64,000 bases of DNA from JAJFFW01 sp965263375 (GTDB lineage Bacteria; Pseudomonadota; Alphaproteobacteria; Caulobacterales; Parvularculaceae), in the NCBI GenBank assembly GCA_965263375.1, contig OZ253669.1, forward strand, positions 3,235,540 through 3,299,539. The letters are read 5' to 3'. The position numbers and the translations under genes were made by a program. This document shows, in pieces, positions 42,720 to 51,897 of the stretch. Under the pieces are notes generated by a model, which was not told where the DNA came from, searched no databases, and saw nothing but the letters and a program-made list of their open reading frames with translations. Positions within the stretch are counted from its first letter, which is position 1. Each line of letters starts with the position of its first letter.

Positions 42720-44408
42720 ATGCATAAACAAGCACTCGACCAATCACCATGGTGGCTTGGAGCAACAATCTATCAGATCTACCCAAGAAGTTACGCCGAC
42801 TCCAATAGTGATGGGATTGGAGATTTGGAAGGCATTATCAACAAACTCGACTACATCGCTTCGCTTAAGGTTGATGCGATATGGCTCTCGCCTTTCTTCC
42901 GCTCCCCGATGAAAGATTTCGGATATGACATTTCTGATTTTTGCGATGTCGACCCATTATTTGGCGCGCTACACGACTTTGATCGCCTAATCAAAAAGGC
43001 CCATCGGCTCGGCTTAAAAGTGATCATCGATCAGGTTTATTCCCATACCTCTGATCAACATGATTGGTTTAAACAAAGCCGCGCCGATCGCGCGAACCCG
43101 AAAGCTGACTGGTATGTTTGGGCGGACCCAAAAGCGGATGGCTCTCCCCCGAACAATTGGCAGTCTGTCTTTAACGGCCCAGCTTGGACTTGGGACGGTC
43201 GGCGGCGACAGTATTATCTCCATAACTTCTTGGACAGTCAGCCAGATCTAAACTTACACAACAAAGAGGTACAAGACGCAATATTAGACGCCGCCCGGTT
43301 CTGGCTAGATCTTGGCGTCGATGGGTTTCGCCTAGATGTTGTGAATTTTTATATGCATGACCCAGAATTGCGCGATAACCCTGCTGTGAGCCCTACTCAA
43401 AAAGACGGATGGCCCCGCACCTTCAACTATCAAGACCATCTTTATAACCAATCACACCCAAATATTGTTGATTTTTTAAAACGCCTACGGATCACTACTG
43501 ATAAGTATGACGCCATATTCACCCTGGCTGAAATTGGCGGCGAAGAGCTAAAAGAGGTAAAGGGCTATATAGAAGGCGAACACAGGCTGCACTCCGCTTA
43601 TGGGTTTGACTTTCTTTACAGCGATGTAATGACGCCTACCCTGCTTAAAGACGCCTTGGGCGGTTGGCTTGGAAAAACTAACGAAGAACCGATTGCTGGC
43701 GCATGGCCGAGCTGGACGTTCTCTAATCATGACGCCCCGCGGGCGGTTAGTCGCTGGTCGCCTGCTGGCGACAGTAAACTCACGTCGCTGGATAGCGACA
43801 AACCCTCAATTTCCGCCACAGAGAATTTGCAACAATGGGCGAAGCTTTATGGCCTGCTGCTCGCAAGTCTGCGCGGCAATATTATCCTCTACCAAGGAGA
43901 AGAACTCGGCTTACCACAAGGCGATGTCCCATTTGAACAGCTTCAAGACCCTGAGGCGATCGCCAATTGGCCTAGCACGTTGGGCCGCGACGGCGCGCGC
44001 ACGCCAATGCCATGGCGCCAAAACGCGCCCCAGGCCGGCTTTTCTAACGCGGCATCAACATGGCTGCCTATAGACCCGCGCCACAAGGCGCTTTGCGTTG
44101 ACGCGCAAGAAAAAGATAGCGCTTCAACCCTTCACTTTTTCCGCAGAGTGCTGAGTTTTCGCGCATCTTCAGCTGCTTTGAAATATGGCTCTTTACAATT
44201 TCTAACGGCGCCAGAGGGGTGCATTGCCTTTCTGCGCGTATCGCCGCCGGAAAAATTGCTCTGCTTTTGCAACCTAAATGCAGAACCTGCGCCATTAGGG
44301 GAACATGCGGCGGCGCTTAAATCCGCCCTCATTAGGATCGGATTGGGTGACGATCCCACTTGCGAGACAATACCGCCAGGGGCAGGTTTTATCGCCCGCG
44401 TAGAATAG
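42720..44408 (+). CDS. alpha-glucosidase (GH13)
   Basis: The 562-residue enzyme has the four GH13 regions: DQVYSHTSDQH near 104, GFRLDVVNF with nucleophile Asp206, TLAEIGGEE with acid/base Glu271, and FSNHDAPR with Asp338. The N-terminus WWLGATIYQIYPRSYADSNSDGIGDL is typical of oligo-1,6-glucosidase / maltase-type enzymes. There is no signal peptide, so it acts on imported malto- or isomalto-oligosaccharides in the cytoplasm. The divergent zwf-edd-eda operon would consume the glucose after phosphorylation. No sugar transporter or glucokinase is visible here. Confidence 0.93.
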   Translation: MHKQALDQSPWWLGATIYQIYPRSYADSNSDGIGDLEGIINKLDYIASLKVDAIWLSPFFRSPMKDFGYDISDFCDVDPLFGALHDFDRLIKKAHRLGLKVIIDQVYSHTSDQHDWFKQSRADRANPKADWYVWADPKADGSPPNNWQSVFNGPAWTWDGRRRQYYLHNFLDSQPDLNLHNKEVQDAILDAARFWLDLGVDGFRLDVVNFYMHDPELRDNPAVSPTQKDGWPRTFNYQDHLYNQSHPNIVDFLKRLRITTDKYDAIFTLAEIGGEELKEVKGYIEGEHRLHSAYGFDFLYSDVMTPTLLKDALGGWLGKTNEEPIAGAWPSWTFSNHDAPRAVSRWSPAGDSKLTSLDSDKPSISATENLQQWAKLYGLLLASLRGNIILYQGEELGLPQGDVPFEQLQDPEAIANWPSTLGRDGARTPMPWRQNAPQAGFSNAASTWLPIDPRHKALCVDAQEKDSASTLHFFRRVLSFRASSAALKYGSLQFLTAPEGCIAFLRVSPPEKLLCFCNLNAEPAPLGEHAAALKSALIRIGLGDDPTCETIPPGAGFIARVE

Positions 44409-44530
44409 ACGTAATTTCGCTATTTTTATGTGGTCTTGACATTTCACCGCTAATAGTATGCCCCTTCACACAACAGAAGCGATCTCACAGTTAAGCATGA
44501 ATGAGATAGCAGGAATTAAAGAGATTTACG

Positions 44531-46690
44531 GTGGAACCACGCACCTTTACCCTTGGCGGCGGCGAGCGCCCCCAATTGATCCTGACCGAAGAACGACAAG
44601 CCGCGACGGCTGAGACTTATTCTGAGATTATCGATAAACTAGACCACTGTGCGGGACTTGTTTTTGCCTCCAGCTATGAGTTTCCCTCTCGTTACTCCCG
44701 CTGGGATCTAGGGATACTGAACCCACCCTTAAAAGTTGAAACGCGCGGAAAAGAATTCACCGTAGAAATGCTCCACCCCCGTGGGGAAGCATTATTGCGC
44801 TATTTCTATGCGGTTTTATCGCTTGAGGACTTTTGCACGATCACCCCAATCGACGGCGTTTCCTTTAAAGGCGCTGTTAGCCAATCAGCGCAAACGGGCC
44901 AATCGGAAGCCTTAAGGACCCAGCGCATTTCGATTTTTTCAGTGATCCGCACCCTTTGGCAGTCGATCCAAACGCCCGGACAGGGCCTGTTGGGGCTATA
45001 TGGCGCTTTCGGGTATGATCTCATTTTCGAATTTGAAGACATTGAAAAGAAAATTCCGCGTGCCGATGACCAACGCGAAATTGTCTTCTACGTCCCAGAT
45101 TACCTTTACAAACGCGAAACGGGATCTGATGTCGGGGAACTGATCACCTTCGATTTTGAGTTCGCCGCTATCCGCTCCCATGAAATCACTCGCAGTGATT
45201 GCCTGGCGCCCTTTTCAAAAAGCGGCCAAAACGACACAAGCCTTGTTTATGACCATGCGCCGGGGGAGTATTGCGCGACGGTAGAAAAGGCGAAAGAAGA
45301 ATTCCGCCAGGGTAATTTGTTCGAAGTTGTGCCTGGCCAGTCATTCTCGCGCCCAATTGCACAATCACCCTCTGAAGTCTTCAAAAAGCTAATCAAGCGC
45401 AACCCATCGCCCTATACATTCTTTATAAATCTTGGCGGCAATGAATTTTTGATCGGCGCCTCGCCTGAGATGTATGTGCGCTCTAACGGAAAACTGATTG
45501 AAACCTGCCCCATTTCCGGCACCATCAAACGCGGCAAAGATATTTTTGAAGACGCTCGGCAAATTCAGACCCTCTTATCGTCCTATAAGGACGAGGCCGA
45601 ATTAACAATGTGTACGGATGTTGATCGTAATGATAAATCACGGATCTGCGTGCCCGGCAGCGTGATTGTAAAGGGGCGCCGACAAATCGAAATGTACTCC
45701 CACCTCATCCACACGGTCGACCATGTGGTGGGCGAGCTTGAAGAAGGTTATGACGCCCTTGACGCTTTTATAACCCATATGTGGTCCGTCACTGTCACTG
45801 GCGCACCGAAATTATGGGCGATTAAATTCCTAGAAGAACATGAACATTCAAGCCGTGAATGGTATGGGGGGGCTGTGGGCTGCATCACTGCTGACGGGAA
45901 TATTAATACCGGCCTTTCTATTCGCATGATCCACGTAAAAGGCGGACGGGCTGTCGTACGCGCTGGGGCGACCACTTTGCATTACTCCGACCCGGCCCTT
46001 GAAGAAGAAGAGACACGGATTAAAGCGGCCGCCTTTCTAGAAGCGCTAGAAGATGCGCCAAAGGAATCGCAGAACCCTACGTCAAGCGCCATAAACGGCG
46101 TTAAAAAACCCAAAGTGCTTCTCATTGATCATGACGATTCCTTTGTGCACACATTGGGCAGTTACCTACGCGAAGCCGGGGCGGATGTTGAGATTTATCG
46201 CTATACAGCTGCGCTAGACAAAATAACCGATGATCTTGATCTGCTGGTCCTTTCCCCAGGCCCTGGACGACCGACAGATTTTAATATTAAGACGACGATT
46301 GATAAGGCCTTGGCGCTGAACTTACCGATCTTTGGCGTATGTCTAGGCTTGCAAGGGCTTGTGGAGTATTTCGGCGGCTCACTGAACATATTGGATGAAC
46401 CGCGCCATGGCGTTTCCAACACAGTAACCCATAATACAAAAGGGCTATTTGCGGATCTTCCCCAAGATATCCGCGTTGGACGATATCATTCTCTTTACGC
46501 AAATGCGGGCGCGTTACCTGATGTTTTACAAGCAACCGCCCATACTGAAGACGGCGTGATTATGGGGATAACCCATAAAGAGCTTCCTATCAGCGCGGTG
46601 CAATTTCACCCTGAATCCATCATGACCAGCGAAAATAACGCCGGCAAAACAATGATGCGAAACCTTTTTGCGGGGCTGTCTAAGGCTTAA
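44531..46690 (+). CDS. trpE: anthranilate synthase, fused TrpE-TrpG
   Basis: The 719-residue protein joins a TrpE chorismate-binding part (residues about 1-500, with NLFEVVPGQSFSRP, GASPEMYVR, CPISGTIKRG and MCTDVDRNDKSR) to a TrpG glutamine amidotransferase (about 525-719, with LLIDHDDSFVHTLGSYLREA, LSPGPGRP, FGVCLGLQGL with the nucleophile Cys, and AVQFHPESI). It makes anthranilate from chorismate and glutamine. Such fusions are known from rhizobia and Azospirillum. It starts with GTG, with AGAG eight bases upstream. No other trp gene is adjacent, and I see no convincing leader peptide in the 122-bp upstream gap. Confidence 0.94.
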   Translation: MEPRTFTLGGGERPQLILTEERQAATAETYSEIIDKLDHCAGLVFASSYEFPSRYSRWDLGILNPPLKVETRGKEFTVEMLHPRGEALLRYFYAVLSLEDFCTITPIDGVSFKGAVSQSAQTGQSEALRTQRISIFSVIRTLWQSIQTPGQGLLGLYGAFGYDLIFEFEDIEKKIPRADDQREIVFYVPDYLYKRETGSDVGELITFDFEFAAIRSHEITRSDCLAPFSKSGQNDTSLVYDHAPGEYCATVEKAKEEFRQGNLFEVVPGQSFSRPIAQSPSEVFKKLIKRNPSPYTFFINLGGNEFLIGASPEMYVRSNGKLIETCPISGTIKRGKDIFEDARQIQTLLSSYKDEAELTMCTDVDRNDKSRICVPGSVIVKGRRQIEMYSHLIHTVDHVVGELEEGYDALDAFITHMWSVTVTGAPKLWAIKFLEEHEHSSREWYGGAVGCITADGNINTGLSIRMIHVKGGRAVVRAGATTLHYSDPALEEEETRIKAAAFLEALEDAPKESQNPTSSAINGVKKPKVLLIDHDDSFVHTLGSYLREAGADVEIYRYTAALDKITDDLDLLVLSPGPGRPTDFNIKTTIDKALALNLPIFGVCLGLQGLVEYFGGSLNILDEPRHGVSNTVTHNTKGLFADLPQDIRVGRYHSLYANAGALPDVLQATAHTEDGVIMGITHKELPISAVQFHPESIMTSENNAGKTMMRNLFAGLSKA

Positions 46691-48105
46691 AGAAAAAGAT
46701 CGCTCAACGCGGTCGCATCAAAACTAACAAGATTAGGCAGCGCCTCGTTTAGTTCAGAATTGTTAAGTCCGAACCATCCCCCTAGGGCGGCCGCGTATTG
46801 TTCAACGGACGTGGTCGGAATAACCCCGCCGCCGCCGCTGTTTCCACGGCGCGAATCATATTGACCGGTGCGCTCAATCAAGGGGATAAAACCATGGACA
46901 CGCCCGCCATTTACGGCCCCGCCAACAACAAAATGCTCACCGCCCCAACCATGATCGGTGCCGTCATCATTTTGGTTCATAGTACGCCCAAAGTCAGACG
47001 CGGTAAATGTTGTGACATTATTGGCGACGCCAAGCTGAACCGTCGCATCATAAAAATACCGGATGGCGGCGCTGAAACTTGCCTGCAACCCCGGAAGACG
47101 GGCCGCCTGATCAGAATGCGTATCAAAACCACCTGTACTGACAAAGAACACCTGTCTATTCACGCCCAACGCACTTCGCTCGCTAATCAAGCGCGCAACC
47201 GTTTCCAGTTGATTTGCCAGCCGATTGTTTTCAGGCTTTGTTGGCAGAGCTGGGTTCGCCTCCTCCAATATTGCACTTAACTGATTATTATCAACGATTG
47301 ATTGGGCTTGCGCATTCACCAGATCTTGCGCAAATAGACTGTTTATTTCCGGGCTTAATACACTCGCATGCTCCTCAGCAAGCGCTGCAACGCTGGATCC
47401 GCCGCGCCCCAAAGCGCGCCCGCCCCGTCCCGCATTTAGCCTCGAGGCGCCGTTGCCGCTAACAGCAAAAGGCCGAACACTATCGCCAGAAAGGAATACG
47501 GCGGACCCAGATGGTGAGATCGCCGTAAAAGAGGCATTCGAATTTGCTTCCGCGACAATATCGGCAAGCCTTCCGCCCCATCCTGTGGATGCGCCCTCGG
47601 TGCGTGAGGCCATCCACGTTGATTGCTGATCATTATGAGAAAAGAGGCGCTTAGGACGCAGTTTTGTCTTATTTATAAACTCATCACGGTCAAGCGGTTC
47701 AATCAACGGCCCCACATTGCCAATAACAGCCGCCTCACCAGATTGGTACAAATCATGTAATGGCGAAAGCTCTGGCGCCATACCAAAGGTGCGCGCTCCA
47801 TCCATTGTTGAATTACCAAGGGCGAGTAAAGCACCTTGACTCCGTCGGCCGCCATGTTGATTGATAAGGCCGGATCTAATAGACGCCCACTGATTATAGG
47901 AAGAACTATCCGTCGGGATAATCGTATCCATATTGTCAAGCCCGCCGAAGAAAAACACACACACCAGCGCCTTATAACCAGACGTATCGGCGGCGAAGGC
48001 ATTAAATCCAGCCAGGTTCATCGCTAGCCCACTGGCGCCGGTTGTTGAGCATGCGAGCATTGTTTTTAAAAACTGACGCCGAGAAGAAGTTGACATACTG
48101 CCCAT
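46687..48105 (-). CDS. DUF1501 family Tat-exported protein
   Basis: The product (472 residues from the ATG at 48105) carries a Tat signal (SSRRQFLKTMLACSTTGASG) and the DUF1501 pattern: VCVFFFGGLDNMDTIIP, SHNDQQSTWM, GFDTHSDQAARLPG near 330, and TASDFGRTMNQNDDGTDHGWGG near 375. The histidines and aspartates resemble an alkaline-phosphatase/sulfatase-like metal site, but no activity is established for the family. GTG at 48123 is another possible start. It follows the DUF1800 gene by about 26 bp and its stop codon overlaps that of trpE(G) by four bases. Confidence 0.88.
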   Translation of the reverse strand: MGSMSTSSRRQFLKTMLACSTTGASGLAMNLAGFNAFAADTSGYKALVCVFFFGGLDNMDTIIPTDSSSYNQWASIRSGLINQHGGRRSQGALLALGNSTMDGARTFGMAPELSPLHDLYQSGEAAVIGNVGPLIEPLDRDEFINKTKLRPKRLFSHNDQQSTWMASRTEGASTGWGGRLADIVAEANSNASFTAISPSGSAVFLSGDSVRPFAVSGNGASRLNAGRGGRALGRGGSSVAALAEEHASVLSPEINSLFAQDLVNAQAQSIVDNNQLSAILEEANPALPTKPENNRLANQLETVARLISERSALGVNRQVFFVSTGGFDTHSDQAARLPGLQASFSAAIRYFYDATVQLGVANNVTTFTASDFGRTMNQNDDGTDHGWGGEHFVVGGAVNGGRVHGFIPLIERTGQYDSRRGNSGGGGVIPTTSVEQYAAALGGWFGLNNSELNEALPNLVSFDATALSDLFL

Positions 48106-48131
48106 GGAAATACGTTCTTTCACTCAAACTA

Positions 48132-49826
48132 TTATTGCGTAATCATATATTCTGGCGAGGTGACAGCGATATAAACCGCCGCATGAATGCGATAGAGCTT
48201 TTCTTCATCCACATCGTCACTTGATGTTCCGTTAATCGCCGCGACCATACGCGCGCGCGTTTCACTCGTCATTCGTCCACCAAGCAATAAGATGTTCAGA
48301 CGGTCAGCCATCGCCTCAACATCGTCAACCACATCCATAAAGGCGCTGTAATCTGGCGCAAATTCGCCATCATTATCATCAGAATTGCGCGAGTGTCTGA
48401 TGAGACGGTCCATCTTATTTTGGTACCCCAACACAGTCGCAGCGTCGATAATTTGCATTTCTGGCGAAACCAGAGAGCTGGCGGAAATTTGCGTGCCCGG
48501 CGGTACATAACCAGGCCGATAGAAATTAAACACAGAAGGAGAATGCAAAGGCTTTTGGCGCACATCGGAGCCGCGACCCATATTTCGAATGGGGCTCCAA
48601 TCGGCAACCTCGCCTATCGAATGCAACTCAAAAGCCCGCGCCCAATGGGTTATACGCAAGGCAGGCTCTCGAATTTTCCCGAAAGTTGGATCAGCAAGCT
48701 GATTATTTCCAATAACAACGGGATCAAGTAAGACGGCGGCAAGAACGGCTTGCAGGTGGCCGCGGCGACCATCCCCGACAGTTCGCCCATCTGGGAGGGT
48801 AAAGCTGCCCGCCTCCCACGCATCCACGACACGCGCAACATAAGCAGGGTCGGGGTTTGCTGTCACAAAACGCTGAATAAGCTGGCGTGATATAAAAGGG
48901 GCAGTGTTGGGATGACCCTCTATGCAGTCCAGGGCTTGAGAAATGGCTTCATCACCTGGCGTCGAGCCGGGTATAGAGCATCCTAGGAAATTTTTATCTT
49001 CATCCGAGTGCTGCTCTTCATTCATTTGCAATCTTGCAAGCTGTATGTCTGGATTATCCCTAACATCGGATCTACGCCCATATTGAGTATCCGCCCACCA
49101 AAGACCTGTAAAAACCTCGGCCAGGCCAACAATATCGTCTTGGGTGTAACTTTCGATCGGCTCGTTCGTATTGTCGAGAACGGGCGTTCCGTCACGGTTT
49201 AAATCGACAAGACCAATTGAAAAGAGCTGCAATATCTCTCGCGCATAATTTTGATCGGGAACGGCGCCGTTTTCCGGATTCGCCTTACGACTGCCGAGAT
49301 ATGTAAGCCACTGCGCCATGGCGGGACTGTATGTAATCTCTTCCAGTAGATCTCTGTAGGTTCCATTTAAAGCATTTTGGAGGATATCAATATACCCCAA
49401 TTGAATTGCGTGGAACCCACCGTCGGAAACTTCCCCTATATTGACGACAATTATTTGCGATAGAGCATAAGCGAAACGCTGATGAAGCTGATTTTCCCCT
49501 CGTAACGCGAGCACCCACCAAGCATTAAAAGGTTCATCTTCTTCAATCTCTGACAAATCAGAGATGAGTTCGGTAACAGAAACTATTGGGGAGGCTAACT
49601 GCGCCCGAAACCAGTTTGAATAGCCATGATCCGTAAGGGCGTCAATTTCAACTTGGTTGGGCCCCATGGTGGCTATACGCAAAAAGCGAGAAGACTGGGT
49701 CGCCGCCGATGTGTCAACAATATTCTCAGGACCATCAAGCCCGGAAAAAGTTCCGCCCCCTTCTGAACAAGCCGCCACAAGCGCCAACATAGCGCTCGCT
49801 AAATAAATCTTGCCCTTACGTGACAT
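48132..49826 (-). CDS. DUF1800 family lipoprotein
   Basis: The 564-residue product has a lipoprotein signal (MSRKGKIYLASAMLALVAAC, lipidated Cys20) and DUF1800 features: RIATMGPNQVEIDAL, HQRFAYALSQIIVV, YIDILQNALNGTYRDLLEEI, PDQNYAREILQLFSIGLV and EVFTGLWW. The family is found next to DUF1501 genes in many phyla and its role is unknown. The ATG at 49826 has GGTGGGG about five bases upstream and gives the signal directly, better than an ATG 33 bp earlier. It is the first gene of the DUF1800-DUF1501 unit. Confidence 0.88.
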   Translation of the reverse strand: MSRKGKIYLASAMLALVAACSEGGGTFSGLDGPENIVDTSAATQSSRFLRIATMGPNQVEIDALTDHGYSNWFRAQLASPIVSVTELISDLSEIEEDEPFNAWWVLALRGENQLHQRFAYALSQIIVVNIGEVSDGGFHAIQLGYIDILQNALNGTYRDLLEEITYSPAMAQWLTYLGSRKANPENGAVPDQNYAREILQLFSIGLVDLNRDGTPVLDNTNEPIESYTQDDIVGLAEVFTGLWWADTQYGRRSDVRDNPDIQLARLQMNEEQHSDEDKNFLGCSIPGSTPGDEAISQALDCIEGHPNTAPFISRQLIQRFVTANPDPAYVARVVDAWEAGSFTLPDGRTVGDGRRGHLQAVLAAVLLDPVVIGNNQLADPTFGKIREPALRITHWARAFELHSIGEVADWSPIRNMGRGSDVRQKPLHSPSVFNFYRPGYVPPGTQISASSLVSPEMQIIDAATVLGYQNKMDRLIRHSRNSDDNDGEFAPDYSAFMDVVDDVEAMADRLNILLLGGRMTSETRARMVAAINGTSSDDVDEEKLYRIHAAVYIAVTSPEYMITQ

Positions 49827-50419
49827 CTGAACCCCACCTAGCCTAATCATACTGAACACTCACTTGATGGGACGCCCCTCAAATTGAATGAGCGGAAACT
49901 ATCCTGATATTCGACTGCGCCAAACTCAACAATTGGTCATGATTAAGGCTTTTGCCACATTACCAACAACGCGATAAAAGACGGCAAAGATTAATTTATC
50001 ACTCCGTAGAGGGTGTAAATTATTAAAAATTGAAACTTTTCAAAAACTCTTTAAATGCGCAATATACTTCCTGAAGCTCCTAAACTTCAGGAAAAATAAG
50101 GAGAATCAGCAAATCACCAATTCAACGCGCTCTAGAAATTTAAGAATTTGTAATATGACGAGCGGCCTGGCGCGTTTATCCGCTGAACAATAGGGACTTA
50201 GCACCTGACCAATAACGAAAGGTGCGCGCATTGTGTTTTAAAAGCTCCCTTGGGGCTTCCAAAGGAAACGCATCCGCAAATTTATAAAGCAAAATTTATA
50301 AAGCATATGCATGCCTTGAAAATTGAAGCGGCGTAATGTTACCAATATCATCAGTTAATTAAAGCGATACCTACCCGTTGTCATATGGGCAAAGCACACG
50401 GCTTACGTATCAAAAAAGC
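49827..50419. other. AT-rich non-coding stretch left of the catabolic cluster
   Basis: No gene is supported in these 593 bp, which hold the promoter of the DUF1800 gene and the 3' side of the hydrolase gene. Two structures stand out. CCTGAAG (50070-50076) and CTTCAGG (50085-50091) make a perfect seven-base stem with an eight-base loop. AAATTTATAAAGC occurs twice, at 50278-50290 and 50292-50304. The sequence is visibly richer in A and T than the coding regions around it, and marks the boundary between the DUF1800/DUF1501 unit and the cluster that follows. Confidence 0.6.
50278..50304. repeat. 13-bp direct repeat, AAATTTATAAAGC twice
   Basis: Two identical copies of AAATTTATAAAGC at 50278-50290 and 50292-50304 are separated by a single A. 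The repeat is AT-rich and sits about 115 bp beyond the stop of the alpha/beta hydrolase gene. It may be a small slippage duplication; no function is suggested. Confidence 0.85.
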
Positions 50420-51301
50420 CTAGTCTAAAAAAGAAGAAATTGCTTCAGCAACCCCATTTGGACACTCGTCTTGTATAAAATGCCCCCCAGGCAAGTCCAC
50501 TTTTTTGACGTCATCAAAACAATTTTCATAGCCCGTATAAAACTCTGGCGTTAAGAAGGGGTCTTGATCGCCATATATGATCAATGATGGCTGTATAAAC
50601 TTAACACCGTTAAGGCTTATCCACCGCTGTACATCAACAGGCATCGCCCGATAATAATTTGCGCCAGTATGGGCGGTTCCAGGGCGTGTATAATCCTCTA
50701 TATACCCATTAATTAATTCGTCTGGAAACTCTGCCTGTTTGCTTGAACTGTTTTCAAAGAAATATCGCACCCAAAGGTCTTCCGATCCAGGAATCATGCT
50801 TTCTGCTAATTCTGGTGCTGATTGAAAAGCCATATACCATCTGGGGTTTTGACCTGACATCATTTGAGCCTGAAAGCCTTTTAAATTACCCGGCATATTA
50901 TTCATTAAATTTATATTCATTATAATGAGCGACTTTACGCGATCAGGGTGCATTAGCGCTAATTCTTGCGCAATAATGCCGCCCCAATCTTGCCCACCAA
51001 CAATGTAATCTTGAATGCCCATATGATCTAAAAAAGCGGCCATGTCCTTTGCAAGCTCGTGTTTTGAGAAATTCACCATCTCACCAACACGTTCACTTTG
51101 GCCAAGCCCGCGCAGGTCAGGGCAAATAATTGTACGGTCCGCTGGCAAATGTTTAACAACCCTCTCCCAACCACGCGAAGACGCTGGCCAGCCATGCAAT
51201 AAGACCAATGGTGGTTTTTGAGACGCAGCAACTTCTCGCTTGCGCAAAAATAGGGACACATTTCTGTCATTCACCTTAATTGTTGCCTGCGTCATGGACA
51301 T
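50420..51301 (-). CDS. alpha/beta hydrolase (epoxide hydrolase / haloalkane dehalogenase-like)
   Basis: The 293-residue protein has the oxyanion motif HGWP (36-39), an aspartate nucleophile Asp105 in GGQDWGG followed by Trp, and LIIYGDQDPFL and GGHFIQDE for the remaining triad. An aspartate rather than serine nucleophile places it with epoxide hydrolases and haloalkane or haloacetate dehalogenases, which act through an alkyl-enzyme ester. The substrate is unknown. AAAGGG six bases before the ATG supports 51301. It is divergent from an HxlR regulator and probably belongs to the neighbouring catabolic cluster. Confidence 0.88.
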   Translation of the reverse strand: MSMTQATIKVNDRNVSLFLRKREVAASQKPPLVLLHGWPASSRGWERVVKHLPADRTIICPDLRGLGQSERVGEMVNFSKHELAKDMAAFLDHMGIQDYIVGGQDWGGIIAQELALMHPDRVKSLIIMNINLMNNMPGNLKGFQAQMMSGQNPRWYMAFQSAPELAESMIPGSEDLWVRYFFENSSSKQAEFPDELINGYIEDYTRPGTAHTGANYYRAMPVDVQRWISLNGVKFIQPSLIIYGDQDPFLTPEFYTGYENCFDDVKKVDLPGGHFIQDECPNGVAEAISSFLD

Positions 51302-51327
51302 CGCTTACCCTTTCATAAATAGATCCT

Positions 51328-51358
51328 ATTATTAGACTTACCATATAGGTTTAATAAT
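51328..51358. promoter_or_regulatory. inverted repeat between the hydrolase and HxlR genes
   Basis: ATTATTA (51328-51334) and TAATAAT (51352-51358) are perfect inverted copies with a 17-bp spacer that contains CTTACC...AGGT. The site sits midway in the 77-bp divergent gap, so a dimer of the HxlR-type regulator bound here could control both genes. The arms are AT-only, which weakens the case. Confidence 0.4.
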
Positions 51359-51378
51359 GCAACTTATTTGAGGATTGT

Positions 51379-51864
51379 ATGCGAAGAAAGAGTTTTAAAA
51401 CTGCCAATTGCGGCATAGCACGTGCGCTTGAAGCCATTGGCGATGGCTGGACCCTTCTTATTTTAAGAGAAGCAATGCTTGGGATTAATGCATTTGATGA
51501 TTTTGTATCCGCGCTCAATATTCCGCGGAATACCTTGTCGACAAAGCTAGACGCCCTTATCGAACACGGCATCATGTCCAAACAAATCGACGAAAGCGAT
51601 CGACGGCGCTCAATCTATTTATTAGAAGAACCCGGACAGGACTTATGGATTGTCTTACTAGCGCTGCAGCAATGGGGTAACAAATGGAAATTCTCTGACA
51701 AGGGCGCTCCATCCTATGTTGCCGATCGCAGGAAGCATCACCCCGTTAAACCCTTAACGGCGCATGCTTCAACCGGACGAGAACTAACATATCAAGATGT
51801 AACGATGATCGCAGGCCCGTCAGCGACCACCACCCTGATAGAACGTTTTAATAATCTGCCCTAA
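51379..51864 (+). CDS. HxlR family winged-helix regulator
   Basis: The 161-residue protein has the HxlR hallmark near its N-terminus: CGIARALEAIGDGWTLLILREAMLG, with single Cys11 in the usual place, followed by FDDFVSALNIPRNTLSTKLDALIEHGIM. Some HxlR proteins (YodB, HypR) sense electrophiles or oxidants through this cysteine. The C-terminal 50 residues are longer than the family core and unassigned. It is divergent from the alpha/beta hydrolase gene by 77 bp and likely regulates it. Confidence 0.9.
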   Translation: MRRKSFKTANCGIARALEAIGDGWTLLILREAMLGINAFDDFVSALNIPRNTLSTKLDALIEHGIMSKQIDESDRRRSIYLLEEPGQDLWIVLLALQQWGNKWKFSDKGAPSYVADRRKHHPVKPLTAHASTGRELTYQDVTMIAGPSATTTLIERFNNLP

Positions 51865-51897
51865 TCCGCCTCTATTATCCATATTTCTTAGCCAGAT

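Noticed and set aside
44430..44530. Possible trp leader peptide and TTGACA promoter before trpE(G)
   Set aside because: The candidate peptide is only Met-Trp-Ser, TTGACA at 44436 has no good -10 box at normal spacing, and no attenuator stem was found.
50041..50110. CCTGAAG/CTTCAGG hairpin as an intrinsic terminator
   Set aside because: No T tract follows on either strand and no gene ends close to it.
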